Shown here: positions 47,391-54,057 of the stretch, in pieces | Layout: every line of letters starts with the position of its first letter | How positions within the stretch are numbered: the first letter of the stretch is position 1 | Source of the DNA: a virus | DNA: 64,000 bases | Strand: one strand, 5' to 3' | IMG/VR virus record: IMGVR_UViG_3300042691_032880 | Span: 61,115-125,114 of that record | The notes under the pieces: model-generated | What the model was told of the DNA's origin: nothing | The model's input: only the letters and a program-made list of their open reading frames with translations | Databases searched by the model: none | Position numbers and translations under genes: made by a program

Positions 47391-47718
47391 TGGAAGATTG
47401 GTTCATATCCTTGTTAGCCAGATACTGATCCAATGCAGCTTCCTCCTGTTCGGTCAAAACCGCCAACCAACGACCATTGTCACACGCGGATGACAAGGAT
47501 CTGGTCTTAAAAGCAAGTGAACACCCACATACACCGCAACAAGGCGAGGTACCTGGGACCATACACTTACTTCCTTCACGGTCAATTTGAGGACAAGTTT
47601 CGCATATACCCATGCGTTCTGCTGCAATGTGTTCAACATCAGCTTTCTTGAAGATATTGTTATAGATACCTTCGAAGATCTTATCCCTCTCCTTCCAGAT
47701 TTTGATTACGTCTATCAT
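47338..47718 (-). CDS. Cys-rich putative zinc-binding protein
   Basis: Start chosen at ATG 47718 (MIDVIKIWKERDK), preceded by a purine-rich AAAAAGGAAAAAAAG; earlier in-frame starts lie inside the HU-like gene. The protein, 126 residues, has CETCPQ, CMVPG...CCGVCGCSL and SSACDN, about eight Cys in zinc-ribbon-like pairs. It may bind nucleic acid. It sits between the HU-like and nuclease genes, overlapping both. Confidence 0.65.
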   Translation of the reverse strand: MIDVIKIWKERDKIFEGIYNNIFKKADVEHIAAERMGICETCPQIDREGSKCMVPGTSPCCGVCGCSLAFKTRSLSSACDNGRWLAVLTEQEEAALDQYLANKDMNQSSNETDIRTTDSHIQDKPE

Positions 47719-48067
47719 GTTTCTTTTTTTCCTTTTTAACGTTGCTGTCAGACTCCCTGCGTTTGGCAGCTTCAAGCTTCATATTGTCCTTGAACAACTG
47801 ATTCATGATGGTCAAACCACCCGTTGTCGGGTTCTGAGAGTATTTATCTATGACTATGTTGTTTATTTTCAGCTTCTTGTCAATCGACCAAGGCTTGACA
47901 TAGAACGTACCTAGTCCTTTCATGAATATCCTGTTGTGTTCCATCGAACTGAGTGTCTTACGAACGGTGTCCCAATAAACATCCAGTACGCTTTGAACCT
48001 CCTTTTCAGATAGTCCCAACTCCTTGGCTAACTTCGGCAACAGGTCTTTTATCCGTTTGGGTCTCAA
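47681..48067 (-). CDS. HU/IHF-family DNA-binding protein
   Basis: A 128-residue basic protein. RIKDLLPKLAKELGLSEKEVQ, YWDTVRKTLS and IFMKGLGTFYVKPW match the helix-turn-strand layout of HU/IHF proteins, and the phage version carries a Lys-rich C-terminal tail (about 105-128). crAss-like phages usually carry such genes next to late or packaging genes. The start is most simply TTG at 48067, since no ATG lies close before the conserved part. It should bend or coat DNA. Confidence 0.8.
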   Translation of the reverse strand: MRPKRIKDLLPKLAKELGLSEKEVQSVLDVYWDTVRKTLSSMEHNRIFMKGLGTFYVKPWSIDKKLKINNIVIDKYSQNPTTGGLTIMNQLFKDNMKLEAAKRRESDSNVKKEKKKHDRRNQNLEGEG

Positions 48068-48455
48068 TGTATAGAAAGTTATATTCCAACAACACGCTTC
48101 CTTTTGTAACCATGGGAATGGAAGGGGATATGCGAATCACCTTCTTACCCTTTCCTTCCTTGATCACCAATCCTTTTTTCTCCAATGCACCCAGACGGTT
48201 ACGGACAGTCTGTACACGTACAGGATGGCGATCAACATCCGTGGCAATGTCCTCACCAAAGATGTTAATCACCACCTTGCTGCAGAAATCCTTTAATGGA
48301 ATAGGACCCCACTGAGCAAGATACGCCAAGTAGGTTACGTCATTATCCAATAAAGGCATCTTGCGAAGGAAAACCAGTTCGGTTATCAGTTGGTACTTGA
48401 TAGCCGTGTGCATGGAATCCAAACGGATTTTCCTCGTCTGTCTTTTAACATCCAT
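48006..48455 (-). CDS. Winged-helix DNA-binding protein candidate
   Basis: A 149-residue protein with a helical N-half and a winged-helix-like motif: VQTVRNRLGALEKKGLVIKEGKGKKVIRIS (about 78-108), where the recognition helix is followed by a basic wing. It could regulate late transcription or act with the HU-like protein. It overlaps both neighbours (11 and 62 bases). Confidence 0.65.
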   Translation of the reverse strand: MDVKRQTRKIRLDSMHTAIKYQLITELVFLRKMPLLDNDVTYLAYLAQWGPIPLKDFCSKVVINIFGEDIATDVDRHPVRVQTVRNRLGALEKKGLVIKEGKGKKVIRISPSIPMVTKGSVLLEYNFLYIETQTDKRPVAEVSQGVGTI

Positions 48456-48696
48456 CGTCAGGAACTTCTTTTTTTAACGTACGTTTCTTAGGAGCTTCGT
48501 CTTCAGGTTGCTCATCCCCAGGTAGTTGCGTCATCTGAGCAATCATTCCAATAGCCTGGATGCGTTCGGCTTCATAAACCGTAGCATCACGCTGGAGTTT
48601 AGCCAACTCACTACGTAAAGACGCAAGTTCAATTTCGTCCTTGTACCACTTTACCATCTGCTCACGCGATGGCTTTTCTTTTTGTTCTTCGCTCAT
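48445..48696 (-). CDS. Small coiled-coil protein (83 aa)
   Basis: First gene of the leftward transcription unit. Residues about 20-55 form an alpha-helical coiled coil (ELASLRSELAKLQRDATVYEAER, split) and the tail is acidic then basic (DEAPKKRTLKKE). The ATG at 48696 lies 20 bases after a TATATTTG element. No function known. Confidence 0.6.
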   Translation of the reverse strand: MSEEQKEKPSREQMVKWYKDEIELASLRSELAKLQRDATVYEAERIQAIGMIAQMTQLPGDEQPEDEAPKKRTLKKEVPDDGC

Positions 48697-48715
48697 AGGT
48701 TGTTTGATTTTACAG

Positions 48716-48723
48716 CAAATATA
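48716..48723 (-). promoter_or_regulatory. Host-type -7 promoter element TATATTTG
   Basis: TATATTTG on the minus strand fits the Bacteroidota TAnnTTTG -7 consensus and precedes the leftward operon by about 20 bases. A -33 partner is not obvious. Confidence 0.4.
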
Positions 48724-48777
48724 ATCACAAATTTAAATTTTCATAATTTATTGAAATGAAGTTTTTTCTGCAATGGG

Positions 48778-48808
48778 TTGATAATTACCAAGGGAATACC
48801 TATATTTA
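48778..48808 (+). promoter_or_regulatory. Rightward promoter-like -33/-7 pair
   Basis: TTG at 48778-48780 and TATATTTA at 48801-48808 are separated by 20 bases, close to the Bacteroidota TTTG/TAnnTTTG arrangement. The ATG at 48818 follows nine bases later, so a very short leader is expected. Confidence 0.35.
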
Positions 48809-48817
48809 ATTATACAG

Positions 48818-49126
48818 ATGGCTCAGACACCACTTATAAATAAGGACCAATTTGTAAGAAAACTCTACAAATTGTTCAGGGAGAAACCCCGTATATTCCA
48901 TGTCAAAAAACTTAAATCCGCTAGAGGTTATTGCCACACGGATATAGAGCGTATTGAACTGGACTACAGGGATGAAATCATAAGCACCCTGCTTCATGAG
49001 GCGTTGCATTTTCTCCATCCTGAAATGTCTGAGGATCAAGTATTATGGCATGAAACCTATCTTATAAACAAGTTAAGTCCACGCCAAGTAAAAAACATCA
49101 TCAAGCGCTTCAGCGCAATCCTCTAA
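48818..49126 (+). CDS. Mini zinc metalloprotease-like protein (HExxH)
   Basis: A 102-residue protein with HEALH at about residues 59-63, the HExxH zinc motif, followed by FLHPEMSEDQVLWHETYLI in which a later His or Glu could be the third ligand. The layout is that of a minimal SprT/WLM-like peptidase. It is the first gene of the rightward region and is followed three bases later by the phosphoesterase. Substrate unknown. Confidence 0.6.
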   Translation: MAQTPLINKDQFVRKLYKLFREKPRIFHVKKLKSARGYCHTDIERIELDYRDEIISTLLHEALHFLHPEMSEDQVLWHETYLINKLSPRQVKNIIKRFSAIL

Positions 49127-49129
49127 ACC

Positions 49130-50245
49130 ATGGTAAGAAAACAAAAAAGAATCAAGGACTTAATCCACGAATTCATACAGAAAAACGACGCTGAAGGCGT
49201 GACAACCAACATGGTAGCCTTCAAGGCGGCACAGCTTTTCCAGAAGGTGCATCCCCATATAGAACACAGCATATACACCATAGAGAAATACGTGGTCCAC
49301 TCGCGCGCAGGAAAGATCGAAGACTGGGTGGACGAAGACCTGGACCAGATCGCACACCAGATATCCAAGAACGTAGATACAGCAAGGGAAGCCTTCGTAT
49401 CCCCCAAGGTGTACCAGCTTGAACCTGACCTTACTGAAGGACCTGACTTCGAAGATCCTCTAAGTGACAACCTCATAGACTTCCCCCAGTCATGGTCGGA
49501 AATAAACGAACCCTATGTAATACAAGGAGTTACCAACCTAGGAGTATGCAACGATATCCACCTTCCCTACCATGATAAGTTCGCGGTTCAAGCATGTTTC
49601 GCAGAATTCAAACGGCGGAACGTCGACGGGATATACCTCAATGGAGACGTCATGGACATGGAAAACGTCTCACGCTTCGAACACGCGCCCAACGGAAGAT
49701 ACCTCAAAGATGAAATCGACGTTGGGCGTTCCTTTTTAAAGTCCCTGCGTAAGATGTTCCCCAACATTCCAATCTACTGGAAGGACGGTAACCACGAAAA
49801 ACGCCTGGAGTCCTATATAATAAGTAGGTGCGAAGAACTCGCTAACCTCTACGGAATGGACATACCAAGTCTTATGCAACTAAAAGACCTGGACATAATC
49901 CACGTACCTGAACAGAAAGTGGCAAAATTTGGACACCTATGGATAGCACATGGTCATGAACTCGGTCTAAGATCAGGGACGGTAAACATCGCAAGACAGG
50001 TAAGGATGAGGGTAGGAGTAAACATCATGTTCGGTCACTGGCATAAAAATCAAACAGACTCCAGTAGAAACCTCGCTGACGAAGTACATACCGCATGGGC
50101 GGTCGGTAGCCTCTGCTACCTAAAACCAAGATACACAGGTGTACTGAACCAATGGACCCAAGGTGGTGCAACAGTACAACTCCACGATGACAAGAAATCA
50201 TTCACCGTCCACCCCTTCCAAATACAAGACGGAGTCGTCATCTAA
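49130..50245 (+). CDS. Calcineurin-like metallophosphoesterase
   Basis: A 371-residue protein. The C-terminal domain has the family signatures in order: NDIHLPYH (D-x-H, about 140), NGDVMD (about 171), GNHE (about 219-222), AHGHE (about 273-277) and FGHWH (about 301-305). These ligate the two metals of calcineurin-type phosphoesterases acting on nucleotides or DNA. The first 120 residues are a separate helical, possibly DNA-binding domain (RIKDLIHEFIQKNDAEGVTT). The domain order is found in other phages. Confidence 0.85.
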   Translation: MVRKQKRIKDLIHEFIQKNDAEGVTTNMVAFKAAQLFQKVHPHIEHSIYTIEKYVVHSRAGKIEDWVDEDLDQIAHQISKNVDTAREAFVSPKVYQLEPDLTEGPDFEDPLSDNLIDFPQSWSEINEPYVIQGVTNLGVCNDIHLPYHDKFAVQACFAEFKRRNVDGIYLNGDVMDMENVSRFEHAPNGRYLKDEIDVGRSFLKSLRKMFPNIPIYWKDGNHEKRLESYIISRCEELANLYGMDIPSLMQLKDLDIIHVPEQKVAKFGHLWIAHGHELGLRSGTVNIARQVRMRVGVNIMFGHWHKNQTDSSRNLADEVHTAWAVGSLCYLKPRYTGVLNQWTQGGATVQLHDDKKSFTVHPFQIQDGVVI

Positions 50246-50454
50246 TTCCCATATACAGAATCCATTGTATTAGAAGATGTGTGGGGGTCCCTGCAGTTGG
50301 TCCCCCCGCCAGCGGTAATCAGAGGGGTACCCCCCACCTTTCCTAGGAGTCGACTGAAAACCAGCTGACGAAAGAAAAAAAACTCCAGCGAGGAGAAGAC
50401 TCAGTACGCTCGCTGCGCTCGCTACTCTTCCTTCTTCACATCATATCATTTACT
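50246..50454 (+). other. Structured intergenic region with palindromes
   Basis: Non-coding, with a GTGGGGG/CCCCCCAC outer helix (about 50281-50338), an inner GGGGG/CCCCC hairpin, a GGGGTACCCC palindrome and an AGTCGACT palindrome near 50347. It holds repeat copy 1. A terminator for the phosphoesterase operon is possible, but no T-run was seen. Confidence 0.4.
50406..50423 (+). repeat. GC-rich repeat, copy 1
   Basis: ACGCTCGCTGCGCTCGCT, followed by a TTCTTCACATCATATC stretch and an ATG at 50455. Copies at 50645, 51242 and 51389. Confidence 0.7.
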
Positions 50455-50586
50455 ATGAGCTACTCTCAGTACTCTTCAGTCCTGCTAGCGTGTGGTCAAG
50501 TCTTCATTGGACTTGGTCATACCCTATATGCAGCAGAACAAGACGCATACGCAATGTATCGCGCTTGGTTAGCGGAACTCCGCTGA
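50455..50586 (+). CDS. Small ORF (43 aa), uncertain
   Basis: A 43-residue frame (MSYSQYSSVLLACGQVF...) starts at the ATG that ends the repeat-associated leader and ends at TGA 50586. The sequence has no known match. It is listed because its start has the same upstream block as the 150-residue gene at 50694. The frame could equally be chance. Confidence 0.3.
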   Translation: MSYSQYSSVLLACGQVFIGLGHTLYAAEQDAYAMYRAWLAELR

Positions 50587-50644
50587 TATGCCGCATCGGA
50601 CGCCTCACTCCGTCGAAGTATAGTACGCGGAGTCAGGACTGTAC

Positions 50645-50665
50645 ACGCTCGCTGCGCTCGCTGCA
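50645..50665 (+). repeat. GC-rich repeat, copy 2
   Basis: ACGCTCGCTGCGCTCGCTG core followed by CA, then a TTCTTTCTTCACATCACATC block ending 49 bases after the copy start at the ATG 50694. The block resembles the one after copy 1. Confidence 0.7.
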
Positions 50666-50693
50666 GTTCTTTCTTCACATCACATCGTATACT

Positions 50694-51146
50694 ATGGACA
50701 CAATGTTCTCCCTTGAGACGCACCCACGCAAAGCCGTGGCTGTGTACTCCGTGTCGCTGAACGAAATCAGCAAGAACGAAGAACTGTACGATGTCTTCGT
50801 TGAGTGCGTGGAAAACGACGCTGCGAAAAAAGCCGATTGGTTGGCTAAAAATCCCGGTCGCAATCCTCTCAAACCAAACTATTGGATTGACGAGGATACG
50901 CAAAAGGCGTTCATTCGCGTAGACATCATCCCTTCGGACGGTGTTTGGGCGAAAGAAACAATCGGTGAGGTGGAAACCTCCTCTGCAGGTAATCTGTACA
51001 TCCGATTGGAACCTCTCTACACTCCCCAAGAACTTGCTTCTGTTTCAGCAGTTCGTAGGGAACAACGAGACGCCAAACGCGCACTTGCATCACGACCTGC
51101 ATCACCTGCAAAAGCAGTCGTGAATCCCGAAGACGCAAAGTTCTAA
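50694..51146 (+). CDS. Hypothetical protein (150 aa) downstream of repeat leader
   Basis: Start chosen at ATG 50694, right after the repeat-leader block; a longer in-frame frame from 50490 crosses the repeat and is unlikely. The protein has a mixed fold with VAVYSVSLNEISKNEELYDVF near the N-terminus and a Pro/Ala-rich C-terminal tail ending ASPAKAVVNPEDAKF. This tail resembles the end of the 127-residue protein at 51522-51905 (ASRP.P..A..PKF), so the two may share a partner or processing signal. No function known. Confidence 0.55.
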   Translation: MDTMFSLETHPRKAVAVYSVSLNEISKNEELYDVFVECVENDAAKKADWLAKNPGRNPLKPNYWIDEDTQKAFIRVDIIPSDGVWAKETIGEVETSSAGNLYIRLEPLYTPQELASVSAVRREQRDAKRALASRPASPAKAVVNPEDAKF

Positions 51147-51241
51147 TCGGGAACGCATACTCTGCAACTCTCTGCATATCAGGAGAGTTGCGGAGTCATC
51201 GCGTCACCTACCTCGAGGAGACTCGAGGTGAGGTGCAAAGG

Positions 51242-51268
51242 ACGCTCACTGCGTTCGCTGCATTTCCT
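51242..51268 (+). repeat. GC-rich repeat, copy 3 (diverged)
   Basis: ACGCTCACTGCGTTCGCTG core followed by CATTTCCT; two differences from the other copies. Confidence 0.65.
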
Positions 51269-51388
51269 ACTCCACAACGACGTGGACACCAGGTGATTGT
51301 CCCCACCTTTGTCCAAGGTAATTGTCCTCGGGATAGACGGTCAAAAATATATTTCCACCATGGAAAAGGAAAAGGAAAGGACCACATT

Positions 51389-51415
51389 ACGCTCGCTGCG
51401 CTCGCTGCATTTCCT
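51389..51415 (+). repeat. GC-rich repeat, copy 4
   Basis: ACGCTCGCTGCGCTCGCTG core followed by CATTTCCT as in copy 3. Confidence 0.7.
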
Positions 51416-51521
51416 GCTCCGCATCTTACCATTCGCACCTGCACCAAAGGAAAGGTGTAAGTTATCACGGAAGTAATTCACAATCAATTTAATATTAACA
51501 ATTTAAAAAAACCAAAACAAC

Positions 51522-51905
51522 ATGAAAGCAGTATTGATCAATCAGTACACAACAGTATCAAAGACCACAGGTAATCGCGTGGAAATGAGTGTTTACGAAA
51601 TCGTTGAAGGAACTCAACAAGAGTTGGAAGACTATTGCGATTTCGAAACAGCAAGGGGTTATTACAAAGAAACCGATGAAGGTAATCCCATATTCCAAAC
51701 CATCGGTGACCTGGGTAACACCATTGAAGTACGACTTGGTAAAAAGAAAGATGCCAATGGTAACCTGGTAGAGGCTTATCGCGGTATTGCAAGCGAAGAC
51801 TGGCGTTTGAAGAAGTCTATCGTCCGCGAACAGATCTCCGCTCCTGCTCCTAGGGTGATTGCATCACGTCCTGTACCAAAAACAGCAGGTGAACCAAAGT
51901 TTTAA
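51522..51905 (+). CDS. Conserved phage protein (127 aa)
   Basis: A 127-residue protein preceded by an A-rich start region. The pattern KAVLINQYTTVSKTTGNRV.M.VYEIVEGT, GYYKETDEGNPIF and GDLGNTIEVRLGKK recurs in small single-domain proteins of Bacteroidota phages that may bind nucleic acid, but I know no proven role. The Pro-rich tail ends GEPKF. It is followed at once by a strong terminator. Confidence 0.6.
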   Translation: MKAVLINQYTTVSKTTGNRVEMSVYEIVEGTQQELEDYCDFETARGYYKETDEGNPIFQTIGDLGNTIEVRLGKKKDANGNLVEAYRGIASEDWRLKKSIVREQISAPAPRVIASRPVPKTAGEPKF

Positions 51906-51924
51906 TTGAATTATGTAAGTGATT

Positions 51925-51959
51925 GAGTGTGAGGAGCTAAACAACCTCACACTCTTTTT
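51925..51959 (+). terminator. Intrinsic terminator
   Basis: GAGTGTGAGG pairs with CCTCACACTC around a ten-base loop, followed by five T residues. Confidence 0.9.
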
Positions 51960-52027
51960 CTACATTTATTGTTCTCTTACTTTGGAACAAAAAAGCGTGC
52001 CACTAGATAACCATTCTTGGTTGTCAG

Positions 52028-52085
52028 GACTATGATGTCTAATGGTTAGACGTATAGAGTACGGGTTCGATTCCCGTCATAGTCC
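52028..52085 (+). ncRNA. tRNA-like element lacking an anticodon arm
   Basis: A seven-pair acceptor-like stem (GACTATG 52028-52034 with CATAGTC 52078-52084), a D-arm (GTCT/AGAC with loop AATGGTT), and a canonical T-arm (ACGGG/CCCGT with loop TTCGATT, 52061-52077). Only nine bases (52052-52060) lie where an anticodon arm and variable loop should be, so the total is 58 bases. It is directly preceded by a GATAACCA/TGGTTGTC hairpin (52007-52026). It cannot decode, but could be a substrate for tRNA-maturation enzymes or mimic the tRNA acceptor domain. Confidence 0.7.
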
Positions 52086-52316
52086 CTTATTAATTGTTCA
52101 TAGTAGTCACCCGAAATCCATGGGGACAGTTTACAGCCGACCTTGAGTAAGTCGGTCACGTTTACATAAACTACCAACTCATATACTATTTGCTGGGATC
52201 CAGTCCCTGCAAACACAAGGGTCGCAACCTTGGGGGTAAAGCGAGGAGCCGTTTGGATGACAACATTGTTTAGCAATGATAACTCCATATGGATAAAACT
52301 CCTCGCTCAACCTTTG
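52086..52316 (+). promoter_or_regulatory. Folded leader before S10-like gene
   Basis: No gene lies here. Helices seen: CCGAC/GTCGG (about 52129-52147), TTTGC-GGGA/TCCC-GCAAA (about 52188-52213), CAAGG/CCTTG (about 52216-52232), and a nine-pair AGCGAGGAG (52240-52248) with CTCCTCGCT (52299-52307) closing a domain containing CATTG/CAATG and TCCATATGGA hairpins. The domain ends about ten bases before the start codon, a good place for translational control. Confidence 0.6.
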
Positions 52317-52574
52317 ATGATGACTATGAATAACTCTGAATACCTAGAGTTTGTATTGGAGTCTAACTCCAATAAGAAACTCGACGCTCTTTGTGATGCG
52401 ATTATCCGCTGCATTAAAAGTACTGGTGGCGTTAAAAGTGGTCCCATTCCTTTTAAGAACAAGAGGATAATCTATTGCTATGGACCTACTGCTCGTACCA
52501 TTGACTCCATTATGGCTCTTCGTCAACCCGCCAAAGTCAAGGTAGAAGTTAATATCCTGGAGCGTAAATCCTAA
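52317..52574 (+). CDS. S10/NusE-like protein without ribosome-binding loop
   Basis: An 85-residue protein; start among ATGs at 52317, 52320 or 52326. It reads like ribosomal protein S10: LEFVLESNSNKKLDALCDAI, then CIKSTGGVKSGPIPFKNK (compare S10 TAKRTGAQVRGPIPLPTRK) and RTIDSIMALRQPAKVKVEVNIL (compare KTVDALMRL..AAGVDVQISL). Between these blocks only RIIYCYGPTA is present, where S10 has about twenty more residues forming the extended loop that enters the 30S head. This loop is dispensable for the NusB/antitermination role of S10 (NusE). I infer an antitermination or RNA-binding function instead of a ribosomal one. Confidence 0.75.
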   Translation: MMTMNNSEYLEFVLESNSNKKLDALCDAIIRCIKSTGGVKSGPIPFKNKRIIYCYGPTARTIDSIMALRQPAKVKVEVNILERKS

Positions 52575-52834
52575 TGAAAAGGTCAGTCGGTGCTGAAATG
52601 ACTGTGAAGCATCACTTTAACTTTACAACCCAACAAACAAGAAGAATAGAGTAACTCTGAAGCTGTCCAATTAGTAAGAGGTATGGTAAGTCTTCTATCA
52701 AAGGAAATATTGCATTAAAGCCTTTGGTATAATTATCAATTCAGTAGTTGATGCGACAACTAGATTGGATATAGTTCAGGAGATAGAAAAAAGCCTGAAT
52801 TTTCATTTGACTAACCCCTTAAACCCCTTATAAG
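52575..52834 (+). other. Structured intergenic region
   Basis: No credible gene. It contains a CAGTC/GACTG hairpin near 52583 and an AATTCAG...CTGAATT domain (about 52737-52802) enclosing AGTTG/CAACT. It may be the 3' part of the S10-like transcript or a separate small RNA. The TAAACCCCTTATAAG tract precedes the next ATG. Confidence 0.45.
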
Positions 52835-53278
52835 ATGAAGGTACTACTTAACACCTGTTACGGTGGGTTTGGATTCTCTGAAGAATTCTTAACCCACCTC
52901 GAATCTGTCCATCCTGACATGTTCACCAGTCATGGATTGGATAGTAGTTATTGGAATGAACGTGACGACGAACGCATTGTGAATGAAGCAATTGCGTTTG
53001 GTTGTGATCCTGAGGACGCTGGTCGATTGTTAGCCAGTGGTCCACATGCTCGACTGAGTGTAGTCGAAGTACCAGATGGATGTGAGTATTACATCCGCGA
53101 GTATGATGGTACCGAGTATATCAGTCACACCACCTTCACTATCTGTGAGGATATGTTGAAAGCAGGTCTTACTGATGAGCAAATTCAAACTGCTCGTAAA
53201 GTTGACTATCTCAAAGTCGTCTCTTGGAGTGACTATTGGGATGGTGATGCTTCCGCTCAGTTTGCACTTGCTGACTAA
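52835..53278 (+). CDS. Conserved phage protein with NTCYGGFG motif
   Basis: A 147-residue protein starting MKVLLNTCYGGFGFSEEF, a motif found at the N-terminus of a widespread phage and bacterial family of unknown function. The remainder is mixed alpha/beta with SVVEVPDGCEYYIREYDGTEYI and an acidic C-terminus. It lies between the two RNA-rich stretches. Confidence 0.7.
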   Translation: MKVLLNTCYGGFGFSEEFLTHLESVHPDMFTSHGLDSSYWNERDDERIVNEAIAFGCDPEDAGRLLASGPHARLSVVEVPDGCEYYIREYDGTEYISHTTFTICEDMLKAGLTDEQIQTARKVDYLKVVSWSDYWDGDASAQFALAD

Positions 53279-54057
53279 TCCCTAATGCACTTGGTTGTAA
53301 TCACACAGAGCGTCTCCTCACTACCCATAGGTTATGGGTGCTGCATAAAAAGCAGGTAGTAAAGTGGGTAATGCCACAGGATGTCCTGATAGGTAAGATG
53401 TGATGAATATTGATCTTGAGTACAATCAATAACAACTAAGCGCATTTCATTTGACCAAGGTGGTACTTCTCTAACGACAGGTACCAGTATGGATAACCAG
53501 GATAGCACGTCTGCCACTGTATAGCTATTCCTAATAAGAGGTTCGAGTCCTCCCTTGGTCACCAATCCCAATGCACTAACTCACCTCGCAAGGGTGAGCA
53601 GTTGTAATAACTAGAAAACTTTATAGAGTATAAGCGGGTAGACAAATCTATGCTACGCAATTAGCTACCACCTAAACTGCAGTATATTGCAAGATGCAGG
53701 TAATGGACACTGAGGTTGCTCTCGGGGATTTTGTCCTATAAAGATGTTATTACAACTGAGTGCAAAGGGTAATGAAACGTTCTAGGATTGTAACCTGGAT
53801 AGTCCGCCACCAGATGATAAGAAGCGAGGTCACTCTCGTAGGGGTATTTTGCCATTAGATTAAATGAGCCAGGATTGATGTTCCTGCACATCAGTGATCA
53901 GAGGCCTTTCGAGGCATAGTATCCAGTATGAACACATCGCGCTGATACACAAGGTCGTAGTTGAGATAAGGACAGGATGGTAATATCGTATGATGCTCCT
54001 GTTACTACGACCGAGTGTATTGGTATTGCATTGACCACAACTTAAAACCCTTTATAA
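53279..54057 (+). ncRNA. Large ornate structured RNA (GOLLD/ROOL-like candidate)
   Basis: 779 bases without a credible gene, densely foldable. Domain A: AATGCACTTGGTTGT (53284-53298) with ACAACTAAGCGCATT (53432-53446), fifteen positions with one GU and one mismatch, enclosing hairpins such as ACCCATA/TATGGGT, CTGC/GCAG, ATTGAT/ATCAAT and ATCACA/TGTGAT. Then a tRNA-like unit with CCA. Domain C: GCACT + AGTTGTAATAAC (about 53573-53612) with GTTATTACAACT + AGTGC (about 53746-53763). Domain D: GGTCGTAGT/ACTACGACC (about 53953-54012) and a GCCT-TTCG-AGGC hairpin. Size, density and tRNA association recall GOLLD/ROOL RNAs; family membership is unproven. Confidence 0.65.
53453..53564 (+). ncRNA. tRNA-like element with encoded CCA, enlarged middle
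   Basis: GACCAAG (53453-53459) pairs with CTTGGTC (53554-53560), followed by A and an encoded CCA. A T-arm GAGG-TTCGAGT-CCTC (53538-53552) is canonical. The 78 bases between acceptor and T-arm do not fold as D- plus anticodon arm; GGTAC/GTACC and GGATAGC/GCTATTCC helices are seen instead. It lies inside the large structured RNA, so it may be a processing signal or a tRNA carrying an insertion. Confidence 0.55.

Larger units (their letters stand above)
51147..51521 (+). other. Low-coding repeat region
   Basis: Contains a perfect GCAACTCTC/GAGAGTTGC hairpin (51167-51194), likely the terminator of the preceding gene, an adjacent CCTCGAG/CTCGAGG hairpin with a GAGA loop (about 51213-51230), repeat copies 3 and 4, two AGGT-ATTGTCC units and a purine-rich GGAAAAGG tract. 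A 38-codon frame at 51360-51476 crosses copy 4; I cannot tell whether it is expressed. Confidence 0.5.

Noticed and set aside
50490-50693. Upstream extension of the 150-residue gene
   Set aside because: It runs through repeat copy 2 and another small frame; the ATG at 50694 follows the repeat leader directly.
51188-51460. 90-codon plus-strand frame containing two LAAF-type repeats
   Set aside because: The protein repeats are just the translated DNA repeat; the start is not ATG and the frame covers hairpins.
52046-52288. 80-codon minus-strand frame over the tRNA-like element and leader
   Set aside because: Wrong strand for this half and covers perfectly paired arms of the tRNA-like element.
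53453-53564. Ordinary tRNA gene
   Set aside because: Acceptor and T-arm are canonical but no normal D-arm plus anticodon arm could be folded; kept as a tRNA-like element without an amino-acid assignment.
53332-53571. 79-codon minus-strand frame across the large RNA block
   Set aside because: Opposite to all genes of this half, no protein-like pattern, and it overlaps strong RNA helices and the tRNA-like T-arm.
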